From the NCBI GenBank assembly GCA_030731855.1, contig JANQTG010000173.1:1859-55906 (forward strand): a stretch of 54,048 nucleotides of DNA. Reading direction: 5' to 3'. Source of the stretch: Cellulophaga sp. GTDB lineage: Bacteria; Bacteroidota; Bacteroidia; Flavobacteriales; Flavobacteriaceae. Below, one piece after another: positions 1 through 8,450 of the stretch (its first letter is position 1; every line of letters begins with the position of its first letter). The notes below the pieces were generated by a model. That model did not search any database. It had not been told where the DNA came from and saw nothing but the letters and a program-made list of their open reading frames with translations. Made by a program: the position numbers and the translations under genes.

Positions 1-770
1 CCAACCGTATTTAAGTCGCTCTTGTAAATCGCTAGTTCAATATAATCTGAAGAGTTGAACAAGGCTAATAAATCTCCTGGGCCATTTCTTTTGTCTTTTT
101 CGAGATCAAAATTTATAATATCGCTATATTTTTTGTGGATTTTTGTGATTTTTTTATTTCGCGCATGTAACACAAAATTCCTGCCTTTGCCATAAGCTTC
201 AAAGATACGACGGGGAATATTGGTGATTACGTTGCCAAAATTATCAATATAAATAATGCTTCCCACAATTCCATTGCCGTCTTCCACAATTCGTGGAGCA
301 AATTCGCGAATGTCTTTCAAATGCTTAAAGGGTTTACCGATAACTTCTAAGGTACCCCCTCGTGCCATATGGCAAGCGGCTTTAACAAAAACATCAAGTG
401 CAGGAAAAGAACTAAATTCGGGCATCGGAATATCAATTTTAAATACCTTGTCTGGCTTTATTTCTGATGTAATTAATGAGGTTGCTCCATTGTTAGCCGT
501 AATGAAATAATGGTCGTCTACCAATAGAATAAGATGTTCGTTTTCTGGCGTAAGTTCGGCATCAATACCTAAAATATGAATGCTGCCCTTAGGAAAATAT
601 TTGTATGAATTTTTGATAATATAAGCGCACTCAGGAATATTAAATGGACTTATTTCATTAGAAATATCGACAATTTTGACATCAGACAGTTCACTGTAAA
701 TAGCTCCTTTGATAGCACCTACAAAATGATCTTTATATCCAAAGTCTGTAGTTAAGGTTATTATTGCCAT
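1..770 (-). CDS. DUF62 / SAM hydroxide adenosyltransferase-family protein (partial, 3' end off window)
   Basis: Reading the minus strand from the ATG at 770 gives an open frame to the window edge (256 codons, no stop). It begins MAIITLTTDFGYKDHFVG, the N-terminal signature of the DUF62 family, whose studied members split S-adenosylmethionine into adenosine and methionine; fluorinases and chlorinases are relatives. The second conserved block reads LGIDAELTPEN and the third FPALDVFVKAACHMARGG. Canonical enzymes have DPGVGxxR and FHGRD there, so one Asp is kept but the usual Arg and His are missing. Family membership is fairly sure; adenosyltransferase activity is doubtful. It is divergent from phoH. 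It is absent from the ORF track because it runs off the window. Confidence 0.85.
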   Translation of the reverse strand, partial: MAIITLTTDFGYKDHFVGAIKGAIYSELSDVKIVDISNEISPFNIPECAYIIKNSYKYFPKGSIHILGIDAELTPENEHLILLVDDHYFITANNGATSLITSEIKPDKVFKIDIPMPEFSSFPALDVFVKAACHMARGGTLEVIGKPFKHLKDIREFAPRIVEDGNGIVGSIIYIDNFGNVITNIPRRIFEAYGKGRNFVLHARNKKITKIHKKYSDIINFDLEKDKRNGPGDLLALFNSSDYIELAIYKSDLNTV

Positions 771-817
771 GAAAGAAGATTGCTATTTGTTTATCTATAA
801 AAAAACTGAAAGTGCGG

Positions 818-846
818 TTGAATACTGCTATTTTTAGTTAAATTTG
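818..846 (+). promoter_or_regulatory. Bacteroidetes-type promoter for phoH
   Basis: TTG at 818-820 and an exact TAAATTTG -7 box at 839-846, separated by 18 bp, match the Bacteroidetes consensus. The predicted start lies about 65 nt upstream of the phoH TTG start codon. Confidence 0.6.
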
Positions 847-917
847 TGAAACAAAATTACATAAAAATAAAGCAATTAAAATTAAAATTATACGATATTA
901 ATTAAACTAGATACTCT

Positions 918-1871
918 TTGAACGAACTTGTAATAGAACTAACGGAAATTAGTCCAAGAGATTTTTTTGGACAACAGAATGAACATATAGATTTAATTAA
1001 AAAGTACTTTCCTAAGCTTAAAATTGTTGCTCGCGGAAGTAAAATTAGAGTCTATGGTGACGACGAACTGCTTGATGAGTTTGATAAAAAGTTCAAGTTA
1101 CTTACTACGCACTACCAGAAATATAATAAGTTAGATGAAAATAGTATTGAGCGTTTATTGCTGAGTAGCGAAAAAGACGATTTATCGTCATCTGAAAGTA
1201 GTGGAGAGGTTTTAGTTCATGGTATGGGTGGTCGTTTAATTAAGGCACAAACCGTAAACCAACGTAAATTAGTAGACTCTGTTCGTAAAAATGATATGGT
1301 TTTTGCCATCGGCCCAGCCGGAACAGGAAAAACCTATACAGGCGTAGCTTTAGCTGTACAAGCATTAAAAGAAAAAAAGGTTAAGCGTATTATTTTAACC
1401 CGACCCGCAGTGGAGGCTGGAGAAAATTTAGGTTTTTTACCGGGTGATTTAAAAGAAAAATTAGATCCGTACATGCAGCCACTTTATGATGCTTTACGAG
1501 ATATGATTTCGCCTGAAAAATTAGCCTTGTACATAGAAAATGGTACCATACAGATTGCCCCTTTGGCATTTATGAGAGGTAGAACCTTAGACCATGCTTT
1601 TGTTATTTTAGACGAAGGCCAGAATACCACCCACGCACAAATGAAAATGTTTTTAACCAGAATGGGTAAAAATGCTCAGTTCTTAATTACTGGCGATCCA
1701 GGACAAATAGATTTACCCCGAAGAACAGTTTCTGGTTTAAAAGAAGCACTTTTAGTACTACAAAATATTGAGGGCATTGGTATGATTTATTTAGACGATA
1801 AAGATGTCATTCGACATAAATTAGTTAAAAAAGTAATTGAAGCGTATAAAGGTATTGAGCATCAGGGATAG
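918..1871 (+). CDS. phoH: PhoH-like ATPase
   Basis: 317 residues. A small N-terminal KH-like region (about residues 1-70) precedes the PhoH ATPase domain (about 100-310). Walker A is GPAGTGKTYTG and the Walker B region is VILDEGQNTT; the family motif GFLPGDLKEKLDPYMQPLYD is intact. PhoH-like proteins are cytosolic ATPases linked to RNA metabolism and ribosome maturation, but their exact substrate is unsettled. The start is TTG (no in-frame ATG nearby), and the translation beginning NELVIELTEISPRDFFG fits the family. It is divergent from the DUF62 gene, and a canonical promoter lies upstream. Annotation is secure; the biological role is less so. Confidence 0.93.
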   Translation: MNELVIELTEISPRDFFGQQNEHIDLIKKYFPKLKIVARGSKIRVYGDDELLDEFDKKFKLLTTHYQKYNKLDENSIERLLLSSEKDDLSSSESSGEVLVHGMGGRLIKAQTVNQRKLVDSVRKNDMVFAIGPAGTGKTYTGVALAVQALKEKKVKRIILTRPAVEAGENLGFLPGDLKEKLDPYMQPLYDALRDMISPEKLALYIENGTIQIAPLAFMRGRTLDHAFVILDEGQNTTHAQMKMFLTRMGKNAQFLITGDPGQIDLPRRTVSGLKEALLVLQNIEGIGMIYLDDKDVIRHKLVKKVIEAYKGIEHQG

Positions 1872-1873
1872 TT

Positions 1874-1908
1874 TAATTTATAATTAAAAATGGATAATTA
1901 ATAATTGA
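1874..1908. repeat. Degenerate 7-bp-period array (TAATTAA type)
   Basis: Five consecutive heptamers directly after phoH: TAATTTA, TAATTAA, AAATGGA, TAATTAA, TAATTGA. It occupies the first part of the 313-bp phoH-purC spacer; apart from this and the next array I see nothing else recognisable in that spacer. Confidence 0.6.
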
Positions 1909-2044
1909 AAAGATTAGAAACACGAAGTACGAAAAATTTATGCTGAATTTAATTCTAAATGAATAATGTAACAATGTTTTTAATTTTAAAATCATTATTT
2001 GCGTAAAAATGAAAGTATTTTAAAATACATCAATTTTATTTTCA

Positions 2045-2159
2045 ACCAAAAACCAAAAATCAAAAATCAAAAATCAAAAGCCAAAAATCAAAAGCCAAAA
2101 ACTAAAAACTAAAAACTAAAAAATCAAAAACTTTAAACCTTAAACTTTAAACCTGAAAC
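2045..2159. repeat. Long 7-bp-period array (NNYAAAA then YTTAAAC)
   Basis: Eleven perfect-length heptamers (2045-2121: ACCAAAA, ATCAAAA, GCCAAAA, ACTAAAA variants) are followed after a 10-bp interruption by TTTAAAC, CTTAAAC, TTTAAAC, CTGAAAC (2132-2159). The unit sequence drifts along the array but the 7-bp spacing is kept. It ends 25 bp before the purC start codon and so lies in or near its leader. Confidence 0.8.
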
Positions 2160-2184
2160 AATTATTTACCCAACACCTAATAAA

Positions 2185-3138
2185 ATGAAAAACACCATCA
2201 TAACGACTAATTTTAATTTTCCAAAACAAGTAAGTGTATATAAAGGTAAAGTGCGTGAGGTATATCGTTTAGAGAATAATATCATGGTTATGATTGCTAC
2301 AGATCGGCTTTCGGCTTTTGATGTGGTGATGCCTAAAGGAATCCCTTATAAAGGCCAAATATTGAATCAGATTGCTACGAAAATGATGGCAGATACCGCT
2401 GATATTGTGCCTAATTGGTTACTAGCCACACCAGATCCAAACGTAGCTATAGGATTTGCTTGCGAACCTTTTAAAGTCGAAATGGTTATTAGAGGGTATA
2501 TGTCTGGCCATGCGGCACGAGAGTATACCTTAGGAAAAAGAGTTTTGTGTGGGGTTGCCATGCCAAACGGAATGAACGAAAATGATAAATTTCCAGAACC
2601 TATTATTACTCCGGCAACAAAAGCAGAAATGGGTGACCATGATGAGGATATATCTAGAGAAGATATTCTAAGTAGGGGAATAGTTTCTGAGCAAGATTAT
2701 CTAATTTTAGAAAAGTATACAAGAGCTTTATTTGAAAGAGGTAGCGAAATTGCCGCTAAAAGAGGCTTAATTTTGGTAGATACCAAGTACGAATTTGGAA
2801 AAACAGTAGATGGCAAGATAGTTTTAATAGATGAAATTCACACCCCAGATTCCTCACGTTATTTTTATGCTGACGGCTACGAAGCGCGTCAGGAAAAAGG
2901 AGAAGCGCAAAAGCAGTTATCAAAAGAATTTGTTCGGCAATGGCTTATAGCCAATAATTTTCAGGGATTAGTAGGTCAAAATGTTCCTGAAATGACTGAT
3001 GATTATATAACCTCTGTTTCTGATAGGTATATTGAGTTATATGAAAACATTATTGGAGATAGTTTTCAAAAGGCAGATATTGCAAATATTCATTCGCGTA
3101 TAGAATCGAATGTTTTGGCGTATTTAAAAACTAATTAG
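2185..3138 (+). CDS. purC: Phosphoribosylaminoimidazole-succinocarboxamide synthase
   Basis: 317 residues, the length of the eukaryote-like/Bacteroidetes SAICAR synthase form. The enzyme joins CAIR and aspartate with ATP in step 8 of de novo purine synthesis, in the cytosol. Diagnostic blocks are present: [11 protein letters not shown] near the N-terminus (ATP site), [31 protein letters not shown], and [15 protein letters not shown] near residue 215-230 (substrate binding). The ATG start is clear and no ribosome binding site is visible. It stands alone, with no other pur gene beside it. The upstream spacer consists largely of 7-bp repeats. Confidence 0.97.
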   Translation: MKNTIITTNFNFPKQVSVYKGKVREVYRLENNIMVMIATDRLSAFDVVMPKGIPYKGQILNQIATKMMADTADIVPNWLLATPDPNVAIGFACEPFKVEMVIRGYMSGHAAREYTLGKRVLCGVAMPNGMNENDKFPEPIITPATKAEMGDHDEDISREDILSRGIVSEQDYLILEKYTRALFERGSEIAAKRGLILVDTKYEFGKTVDGKIVLIDEIHTPDSSRYFYADGYEARQEKGEAQKQLSKEFVRQWLIANNFQGLVGQNVPEMTDDYITSVSDRYIELYENIIGDSFQKADIANIHSRIESNVLAYLKTN

Positions 3139-3149
3139 TCTCTCTAAAT

Positions 3150-3341
3150 CTAGTAATTGGCCTTAGCTGATTTTTCTAAAACGTTTTGTTGATTGTCAGA
3201 CTCTAAAGTTATTGTTGATGTTTTTGTGGTGTTTAGTTGCTCTGAATTATGTTTTTCACTTGTAGTTACAACATAAATGAACGCAGATACTAGTAAACAA
3301 ATAAAATAAATTAAGCTCTTTATTTTTTGTGGTTTGGTCAT
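3150..3341 (-). CDS. Small hypothetical membrane or exported protein
   Basis: 63 residues. An N-terminal basic stretch (MTKPQKIKSL) is followed by one hydrophobic segment (about residues 10-26, IYFICLLVSAFIYVV), then a polar Ser/Thr/Asn-rich tail. This fits a single-pass membrane anchor or uncleaved signal. It lies 11 bp from the purC stop on the opposite strand. I do not recognise a family. Coding status is plausible because nothing on the other strand explains the ORF, but length alone gives weak support. Confidence 0.5.
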   Translation of the reverse strand: MTKPQKIKSLIYFICLLVSAFIYVVTTSEKHNSEQLNTTKTSTITLESDNQQNVLEKSAKANY

Positions 3342-3503
3342 CGTTTTTCATCTTAGGAAGTATGAAAATAATAAAATAAAATGAAAAAAATGCATTTCAT
3401 CGTATTTTTTATACACTTTATCGATAAAATAACTATTTGTAACCAGTCAAATTTCTTAATCAATTCATTTTCAAGGCTATTGAAAAAGGTACGAATATAA
3501 AAT

Positions 3504-4163
3504 TTATTGAAATAGAATACTCAAAGTAACTTCCTTTTTTTCTTTTAATTTGGTAATTATCTTCAAAAATATGATGGCTGTTATGTAGGCATCGCCCAAG
3601 GCAGTATGTCTGTCTTTTTTGGAAATACTAAACTTATCAGCAAGTTCATCTAATGAATATTGCTCTTTTTTAGTGATAAATTTAGATTTTAACAAGGTTT
3701 TTTTATAAAGGTTCGAAGTATCTAAATAGTTGTTTTTTAAAGGCGGTAAACCCTGTCGCGCTAATGCTTTGTTGATCATATTTATATCAAAAAAAGCGTG
3801 GTGTGCAACAATAGTTTTGTTGCCCAAGTACCTTAGAAATAATTGTAAGGCTTCTAATTCCGATATTTTAGGAATTACGCCATCTTTTAAAATACCATGA
3901 ATTTTAGCTGATTCTTTGCCATAAACATCTTGTTGAATATAGACTTCAAAAGCTTTATGTATTTCAATAGTCTGTTGGCGAATCTCTAAAGCGCCAATAC
4001 ATAAGATTCTGTCAGAGACGTAATCAAAACCAGTAGTTTCAGTGTCTAAAACTATAAATGATGTAGCATCAACATCTTGGGAAATAGGATTTTTAAAAGT
4101 TTCAGCATAAGTATTCCAATAATCTGGATACTCTTTTTTATTTTTTTTAAAAAAATTGAACAT
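3504..4163 (-). CDS. DnaQ-like 3'-5' exonuclease
   Basis: 219 residues. This is a DEDDh exonuclease fold: ExoI motif VLDTETTGFD (about residues 38-47), ExoII in HHAFFDINMI (about 120-129), and ExoIII with a late HTALGDAY block (about 187-194). Such proteins remove nucleotides from 3' ends of DNA or RNA and resemble the Pol III epsilon subunit, but this one lacks the extended polymerase-binding tail and is unlikely to be the main proofreader. Its ATG overlaps the stop of the upstream cNMP/CBS gene by one base (TAATG), so the two are translationally coupled. The exact substrate is unknown. Confidence 0.85.
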   Translation of the reverse strand: MFNFFKKNKKEYPDYWNTYAETFKNPISQDVDATSFIVLDTETTGFDYVSDRILCIGALEIRQQTIEIHKAFEVYIQQDVYGKESAKIHGILKDGVIPKISELEALQLFLRYLGNKTIVAHHAFFDINMINKALARQGLPPLKNNYLDTSNLYKKTLLKSKFITKKEQYSLDELADKFSISKKDRHTALGDAYITAIIFLKIITKLKEKKEVTLSILFQ

Positions 4164-6079
4164 TACATAACTTTTAGTTGAAATCTGTGCATTACTAATT
4201 CTTGAATTTCTTTAATAGTTTTAAAGGTACGCTTTAACTTTATTTTTTCCTCTTTTGTTAAATCATTCAAAGCTATAAAACGTCCTGAACTATTATTTGA
4301 TAAACCCTGTTTAGTTCTAAATTTCAACAAGGCTTTTGAAGCGTAGGAGCAGGCTAAGTAAATTTCTTTATTATTGGGTTCTAACTCCGCCAGTTTCTCA
4401 AAACGTTCTGCGGTATTATTAATTCCCTTAATATAATGTGATAAAATCAAAACTCTTGCAGCATCGGTTAGTGGTCTTAAAGCTCTACTTTTTACATCAA
4501 AGGTATCTTTATGGTCACCGTCTTGTTCTACCAAAAACTGTCTAAAAAACCCTGTAGGAGACGGATTTTGAAGTGCTCCTTTCGCTAAGTGAAGAAAAAA
4601 TATGGGGTATTTTTTTACGGTATAAAAAATATGTTCCGATAATTCATTGGCTAGTTTGTTTTCTCCGTAGACCACATTATAATCAAAGAAAATAGAAGAT
4701 AATAGTACTTCATCAATCCCAGGGTTAATAATCCAATGCGAGGTGCTTTTTTTCCATTCACTTAAACTTAAACACCATTTAGGGTTTGATGCCATCATTT
4801 CTGCTGGGCAATATTCATAACCAATATCATTTAATCCTTTGGTTATTAATTGTGACAATTTCAGAAAGTAAGCGGTTGTTTTGGGTAGTAATTCTTCTTC
4901 TACATCTTCAAATATTAGTGCATTGTCTTGATCCGTATGCAGCATTTGTTCACTTCTACCTTGACTCCCTATGGCCAGCCATGCAAATTTTACGGGTGGT
5001 GGATTTTTTATTTTTTCTAATGAAATTTTAATAACCTGTTTCATGCAGGCATCATTTAGTTCAGAGATTATTTTGGAAATTAAGGTCATCGGAATGTTAC
5101 CTTGTAAATACGCACGCAACAAACCCATAACGCTATGGCGAATTGGTTTTAAATGCTTAATTTTTTTAGCGCGTTTTATGGCTTTGATCAATACTGCGGG
5201 GTTGTTACCTAAAGAAACCATAATGTCATGTTTAGATAACATACCCACTACTTTTGTGTTTGGTGTACCATCTTCAGTTAAGCACAAGTGACTAATATTA
5301 CTTTTCATCATAGCCATTTGGGCTTGAGTAATAGTTAAAGAACTTGGGTAGGTAATTACCGGTGAGGTCATTATTTCATCGGCAGTAGCGGTAATCGGAA
5401 ACTTGCCTGTCACAATTTTATTTCTTAAGTCTTTATCTGTAATGATGCCAACAGGTAATTTATCAAGGGCAATAATAATTGATCCAATTTTTTTTTTGGT
5501 CATTAACTCCGCTATTTTTTTTACCGTGGTAGTCGGACTGCAAATAGCGATTTTTTTTGAGAATTGAACAGGTTGAACATCTATTAAACCAATACCAGGA
5601 GTTTCTTTAGATGGCTCTGTGGCTTCACTGTATAGCTTCCCACGGTGAATTTTAGAATAGGGGTTTCTGGTGTTCGATGCAAAACTTTCGATTAAAAAAT
5701 TGCCTACAGCTTTATTTTCAAGTGCCAGGGGTTTAAATAGAGTAATAGGGATAGCATAGAGGATACTTTCTTCGTGTGCTTTTGCCTCTAATTCATAATT
5801 TTCATTAGCCATTAAAGGGCGTAAACCGAAAATATCGCCTTCATCGCACATGTCTATAATGGCATCTGTCGATTTTTTATGTAGTGAAATAGCACCTTTA
5901 TGTACTATATAAAAAAAAGCATGCCCTGCCTCTTTTTCAGTAAAAATAACACTTCCTTTTTCTTTATAAACAATGCTTACTTGTTCTGATAGCTGTTCTA
6001 AGGCTATATTTTTTAATTCATTAAAGGGAGGGTAGTTTTTTAAAAAATCAGCAACTCTTTGAGAAATAGTATTTTTCAT
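4163..6079 (-). CDS. cNMP-binding / CBS / DUF294 nucleotidyltransferase-like signalling protein
   Basis: 638 residues in four modules: a cyclic-nucleotide-binding-like beta-roll (about 15-130), a CBS-domain pair (about 170-290), a DUF294 nucleotidyltransferase-like domain with GSQGRSEQMLHTDQDNALIF (about 350-375), and a helical DUF294 C-terminal domain (about 480-630). The GSxGR and TDQD residues of the transferase fold are present, so catalysis is possible. The family resembles a ligand-controlled regulator with GlnD-like architecture; the target is unknown. It is coupled to the downstream exonuclease by a TAATG overlap, a pairing I recall from other bacteria, suggesting that the nuclease and sensor act together. 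Confidence 0.85.
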   Translation of the reverse strand: MKNTISQRVADFLKNYPPFNELKNIALEQLSEQVSIVYKEKGSVIFTEKEAGHAFFYIVHKGAISLHKKSTDAIIDMCDEGDIFGLRPLMANENYELEAKAHEESILYAIPITLFKPLALENKAVGNFLIESFASNTRNPYSKIHRGKLYSEATEPSKETPGIGLIDVQPVQFSKKIAICSPTTTVKKIAELMTKKKIGSIIIALDKLPVGIITDKDLRNKIVTGKFPITATADEIMTSPVITYPSSLTITQAQMAMMKSNISHLCLTEDGTPNTKVVGMLSKHDIMVSLGNNPAVLIKAIKRAKKIKHLKPIRHSVMGLLRAYLQGNIPMTLISKIISELNDACMKQVIKISLEKIKNPPPVKFAWLAIGSQGRSEQMLHTDQDNALIFEDVEEELLPKTTAYFLKLSQLITKGLNDIGYEYCPAEMMASNPKWCLSLSEWKKSTSHWIINPGIDEVLLSSIFFDYNVVYGENKLANELSEHIFYTVKKYPIFFLHLAKGALQNPSPTGFFRQFLVEQDGDHKDTFDVKSRALRPLTDAARVLILSHYIKGINNTAERFEKLAELEPNNKEIYLACSYASKALLKFRTKQGLSNNSSGRFIALNDLTKEEKIKLKRTFKTIKEIQELVMHRFQLKVM

Positions 6080-6186
6080 ACTTTTTGGTTTTGAATTGTA
6101 AAATTACACGATTTTGTAGAACTTTTTGAATTCAAATTAAAATGGTAATCTATTTAAAAAATAGTGTTTTACGAGTAAATATCTTT

Positions 6187-6194
6187 TAAATTTG
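6187..6194 (+). promoter_or_regulatory. -7 box abutting a start codon
   Basis: An exact TAAATTTG box is followed by CAGC and then the ATG at 6199. No good TTG is seen at the -33 distance. If active, transcription would begin at or beside the ATG. Confidence 0.5.
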
Positions 6195-6198
6195 CAGC

Positions 6199-7116
6199 AT
6201 GTTAAGGTTTACTTTTTTTATGGTATCGAGGTTATTTTGCTGGTTTGTTATTTTAAATATTGGTTATTTTTCATACGGACAAAAAGCTAAGATTTTTACT
6301 ATTTCTGATTTTGACTTATCGGGAAACGTAAAAACGTGTTTTGTGTTAGCGGATTATGGAAAAGAGGAATTCAATTTTAATAAAAAAGGATTGCTAACCA
6401 AATTAGTCACAAGGTATAATGAAAATGATTACGATATTACTTATTACAAATATGTAAATGAAGCTATTAATGAAAAGCGAGTAGAGGTATACAGAGATGG
6501 TGTTTTTGATAAACAATTATCTATTGCTAATATTTATTCTCAAGACAGTATTCCGAATGGAAAAAAAATTACAGAAAAAATAATATCGTACACGAAAGAA
6601 TTTTTAGATCAATACGAATATTCGTATGATGTTAATGATAAACTTATTCATATCAACAGAAATGATGGTCGTGGTATTGAAAACACAAAAATAAGTTACG
6701 AAGAAGTTCAGGGAGAAACCACCATTACGTATATTACAGATGGCGTATTAGAAAAAACGATACGAACTTCCGCTCAAAAAAACGCTACAAATCAAAAAGT
6801 AGTGCTTACTAAACAGTATTTTGAGGGAAAACTGAATACGGCTATAGAACAAGTTTTCAACAAAAAAGATAAATTAATTTCAGAGCAAAAATTTATTTAC
6901 GATGATACGTTAAATTCTTTTGTGCCTAATGAGGTTAATTTATTTACCTACAATACGCTAGGCATGTTAATTGAATCAAAAACAAAAAAGGATAAAAAAG
7001 AAGTAATTAAAAAATATATTTATCAATATGATAATGGTGAAAAAGGCAATTGGATTAAACAAATTACAACGCCAGACAACACTTATATCACTAGAAAAAT
7101 TAGCTATTACGAGTAA
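6199..7116 (+). CDS. Hypothetical secreted protein with YD-like repeats
   Basis: 305 residues. An N-terminal hydrophobic stretch (about 5-25) ending near SYGQ looks like a Sec signal peptide. The mature part is rich in Tyr, Asn and Lys, with recurring strands such as YKYVNE, YSYDVNDKLIHINRND, FIYDDTLN and YQYDNGEKGNW. This pattern resembles RHS/YD beta-repeat proteins, which form extended beta structures, but the repeats are too degenerate for a firm family call. It is probably periplasmic or on the cell surface. There is no operon partner: neighbours on both sides face the other way. The function is unknown. Confidence 0.75.
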   Translation: MLRFTFFMVSRLFCWFVILNIGYFSYGQKAKIFTISDFDLSGNVKTCFVLADYGKEEFNFNKKGLLTKLVTRYNENDYDITYYKYVNEAINEKRVEVYRDGVFDKQLSIANIYSQDSIPNGKKITEKIISYTKEFLDQYEYSYDVNDKLIHINRNDGRGIENTKISYEEVQGETTITYITDGVLEKTIRTSAQKNATNQKVVLTKQYFEGKLNTAIEQVFNKKDKLISEQKFIYDDTLNSFVPNEVNLFTYNTLGMLIESKTKKDKKEVIKKYIYQYDNGEKGNWIKQITTPDNTYITRKISYYE

Positions 7117-7120
7117 TGTT

Positions 7121-7177
7121 AATGTACTAATATACCAATGTGAAAAATGTACTAATGTAGCAATGTTTTAATGTTGA
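7121..7177. repeat. Degenerate 8-bp-period AATGTNNN array
   Basis: AATGTACT, AATATACC, AATGTGAA (7121-7144), then AATGTACT, AATGTAGC, AATGTTTT, AATGTTGA (7146-7177). This is the one array in the window whose period is 8 and not 7. It starts 5 bp after the preceding stop codon. Confidence 0.55.
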
Positions 7178-7220
7178 AATTTAGTAAGACAATTAGTAAT
7201 TGCATTTATTTTTTTAATTT

Positions 7221-7267
7221 CACTAACCACTAACCACTAACCACTAACCACTAACCACTAACCACTA
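7221..7267. repeat. Perfect heptamer array (CACTAAC)6.7
   Basis: Six exact CACTAAC copies plus CACTA, lying in the 160-bp spacer between two convergent genes. It has no spacers and so is not a CRISPR. The purity suggests recent expansion and likely copy-number variation between strains. Confidence 0.9.
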
Positions 7268-7276
7268 TCTCACTAA

Positions 7277-7921
7277 TTAAACCAATCCATTAATAAGTTC
7301 TTTTTTTACTTCATGCTTTCCATCAAAAACAATCATTTCTGCTTTATTATTGAATAGCATTTTTATTTTCTCCTTTTCGGTTTTCATGCTTTCTTCATTT
7401 AAATACTCATCTTTATCGCCTACAATAACTGTTACTTTGGTGTTAGTATTTTCTAGAAAAGTAAAATCACTCGCGTTTAGTTCGTTCGGGATGCCGCCAG
7501 CATATAAAATAAGTTCACTACAAGCGAGTTTTTTATAGGCAACCCAGCGGGTAACTATAGAAACTCCCTGTGAAAAGCCGAAAATAATTAGCTTTAGGTC
7601 CTTTGGTATTTTTTCAGCTTCATAAACAGCCTCTAAATACTGGTTTAAATTTTCTAATTCTAGGTTCGTATTTTCTTTGGTGAGCCAACTTGCGCCAACG
7701 TGAACGTAGGCGCCATTTAAATAATACTTTGAGGGTGCTTGCGGAGCGATAATATAATTTTCATCGGGATTCAGTTCTTTAAAATATTTTAAAAAATACC
7801 GACTTAAATACCCTATTCCGTGAAAAACGATCCATACATTTTTAGTTTTATTCGTTAGCGTATTTAAAGTCTCATAAGTGTTGGTAGTCGTATACTTTAC
7901 TTTTTTTTCTATCGATTTCAT
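7277..7921 (-). CDS. Alpha/beta-fold hydrolase (esterase-like)
   Basis: 214 residues, the size of the phospholipase/carboxylesterase group. The nucleophile elbow is GFSQG (Ser near residue 119), the acid is probably in VGDKDEYL, and the histidine in DGKHEVKKE near the C-terminus; together these form a full catalytic triad. No signal peptide is visible, so it should be cytosolic. Members cleave short acyl or carboxyl esters, but the substrate cannot be read from sequence. It is divergent from the thioesterase-men cluster and has no operon partner. Confidence 0.8.
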   Translation of the reverse strand: MKSIEKKVKYTTTNTYETLNTLTNKTKNVWIVFHGIGYLSRYFLKYFKELNPDENYIIAPQAPSKYYLNGAYVHVGASWLTKENTNLELENLNQYLEAVYEAEKIPKDLKLIIFGFSQGVSIVTRWVAYKKLACSELILYAGGIPNELNASDFTFLENTNTKVTVIVGDKDEYLNEESMKTEKEKIKMLFNNKAEMIVFDGKHEVKKELINGLV

Positions 7922-8026
7922 TTCAAATTTTTTCTACAATTGAAATTTAAGAAGAATTATCAATTTCGAAAGAATTATATGCCTTTTGTTGTTTTCAGAA
8001 TCAGTATTTTTACATAAAAGTTGAAT

Positions 8027-8449
8027 ATGGACGATTTTAAAGAAAAAATTCTAAAAATTTGCAACGAAACTTGTAAGGGCACGTTGATGGAAACTTTAGA
8101 AATTAGCTATGTAGATGTCGGCGAGAATTTTTTGGTAGGTAAAATGCCTGTCACTTCAAAAGTGTACCAACCAGACGGAGTTTTACACGGTGGCGCCATG
8201 GTGGCCTTAGCCGAAAGTGTCGGAAGTGCAGCATCGTATATATTTTTAAATGCACAAGAGGTGACTATCCGAGGTATCGAAATTTCGGCCAATCATGTAA
8301 AAAGTATTCGTGAAGGTTTTGTTTTTGCGAAAGCTATTATAGTTCATAAAGGTAGAACCACGCAACTTTGGGATATTAAAATTACCGATGCTAACGATAA
8401 TTTAATTTCTGTTTGTAAACTAACAACCATCGCTTTACCAAAAAAATAA
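8027..8449 (+). CDS. Hotdog-fold PaaI-type thioesterase, probable DHNA-CoA hydrolase
   Basis: 140 residues from the ATG at 8027. The ORF track starts two codons earlier at a TTG (8021); ATG giving MDDFKEK is preferred. The hotdog signature is DGVLHGGAMVALAESVGS, with HGG and the catalytic acidic residue in the following helix, as in PaaI/YdiI-type acyl-CoA thioesterases. It ends one base before the ATG of menF, and menD follows, so the three form a tight operon. From this context I infer that it hydrolyses 1,4-dihydroxy-2-naphthoyl-CoA (the MenI/YdiI step) in menaquinone synthesis. Family certain; substrate inferred. Confidence 0.85.
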   Translation: MDDFKEKILKICNETCKGTLMETLEISYVDVGENFLVGKMPVTSKVYQPDGVLHGGAMVALAESVGSAASYIFLNAQEVTIRGIEISANHVKSIREGFVFAKAIIVHKGRTTQLWDIKITDANDNLISVCKLTTIALPKK

Positions 8450-8450
8450 T

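Noticed and set aside
256-510. 84-residue plus-strand ORF
   Set aside because: It is antisense to the well-supported DUF62 gene on the minus strand.
7221-7267. CACTAAC tandem copies as a CRISPR-like array
   Set aside because: Units are only 7 bp, contiguous without spacers, and no cas gene is in the window.
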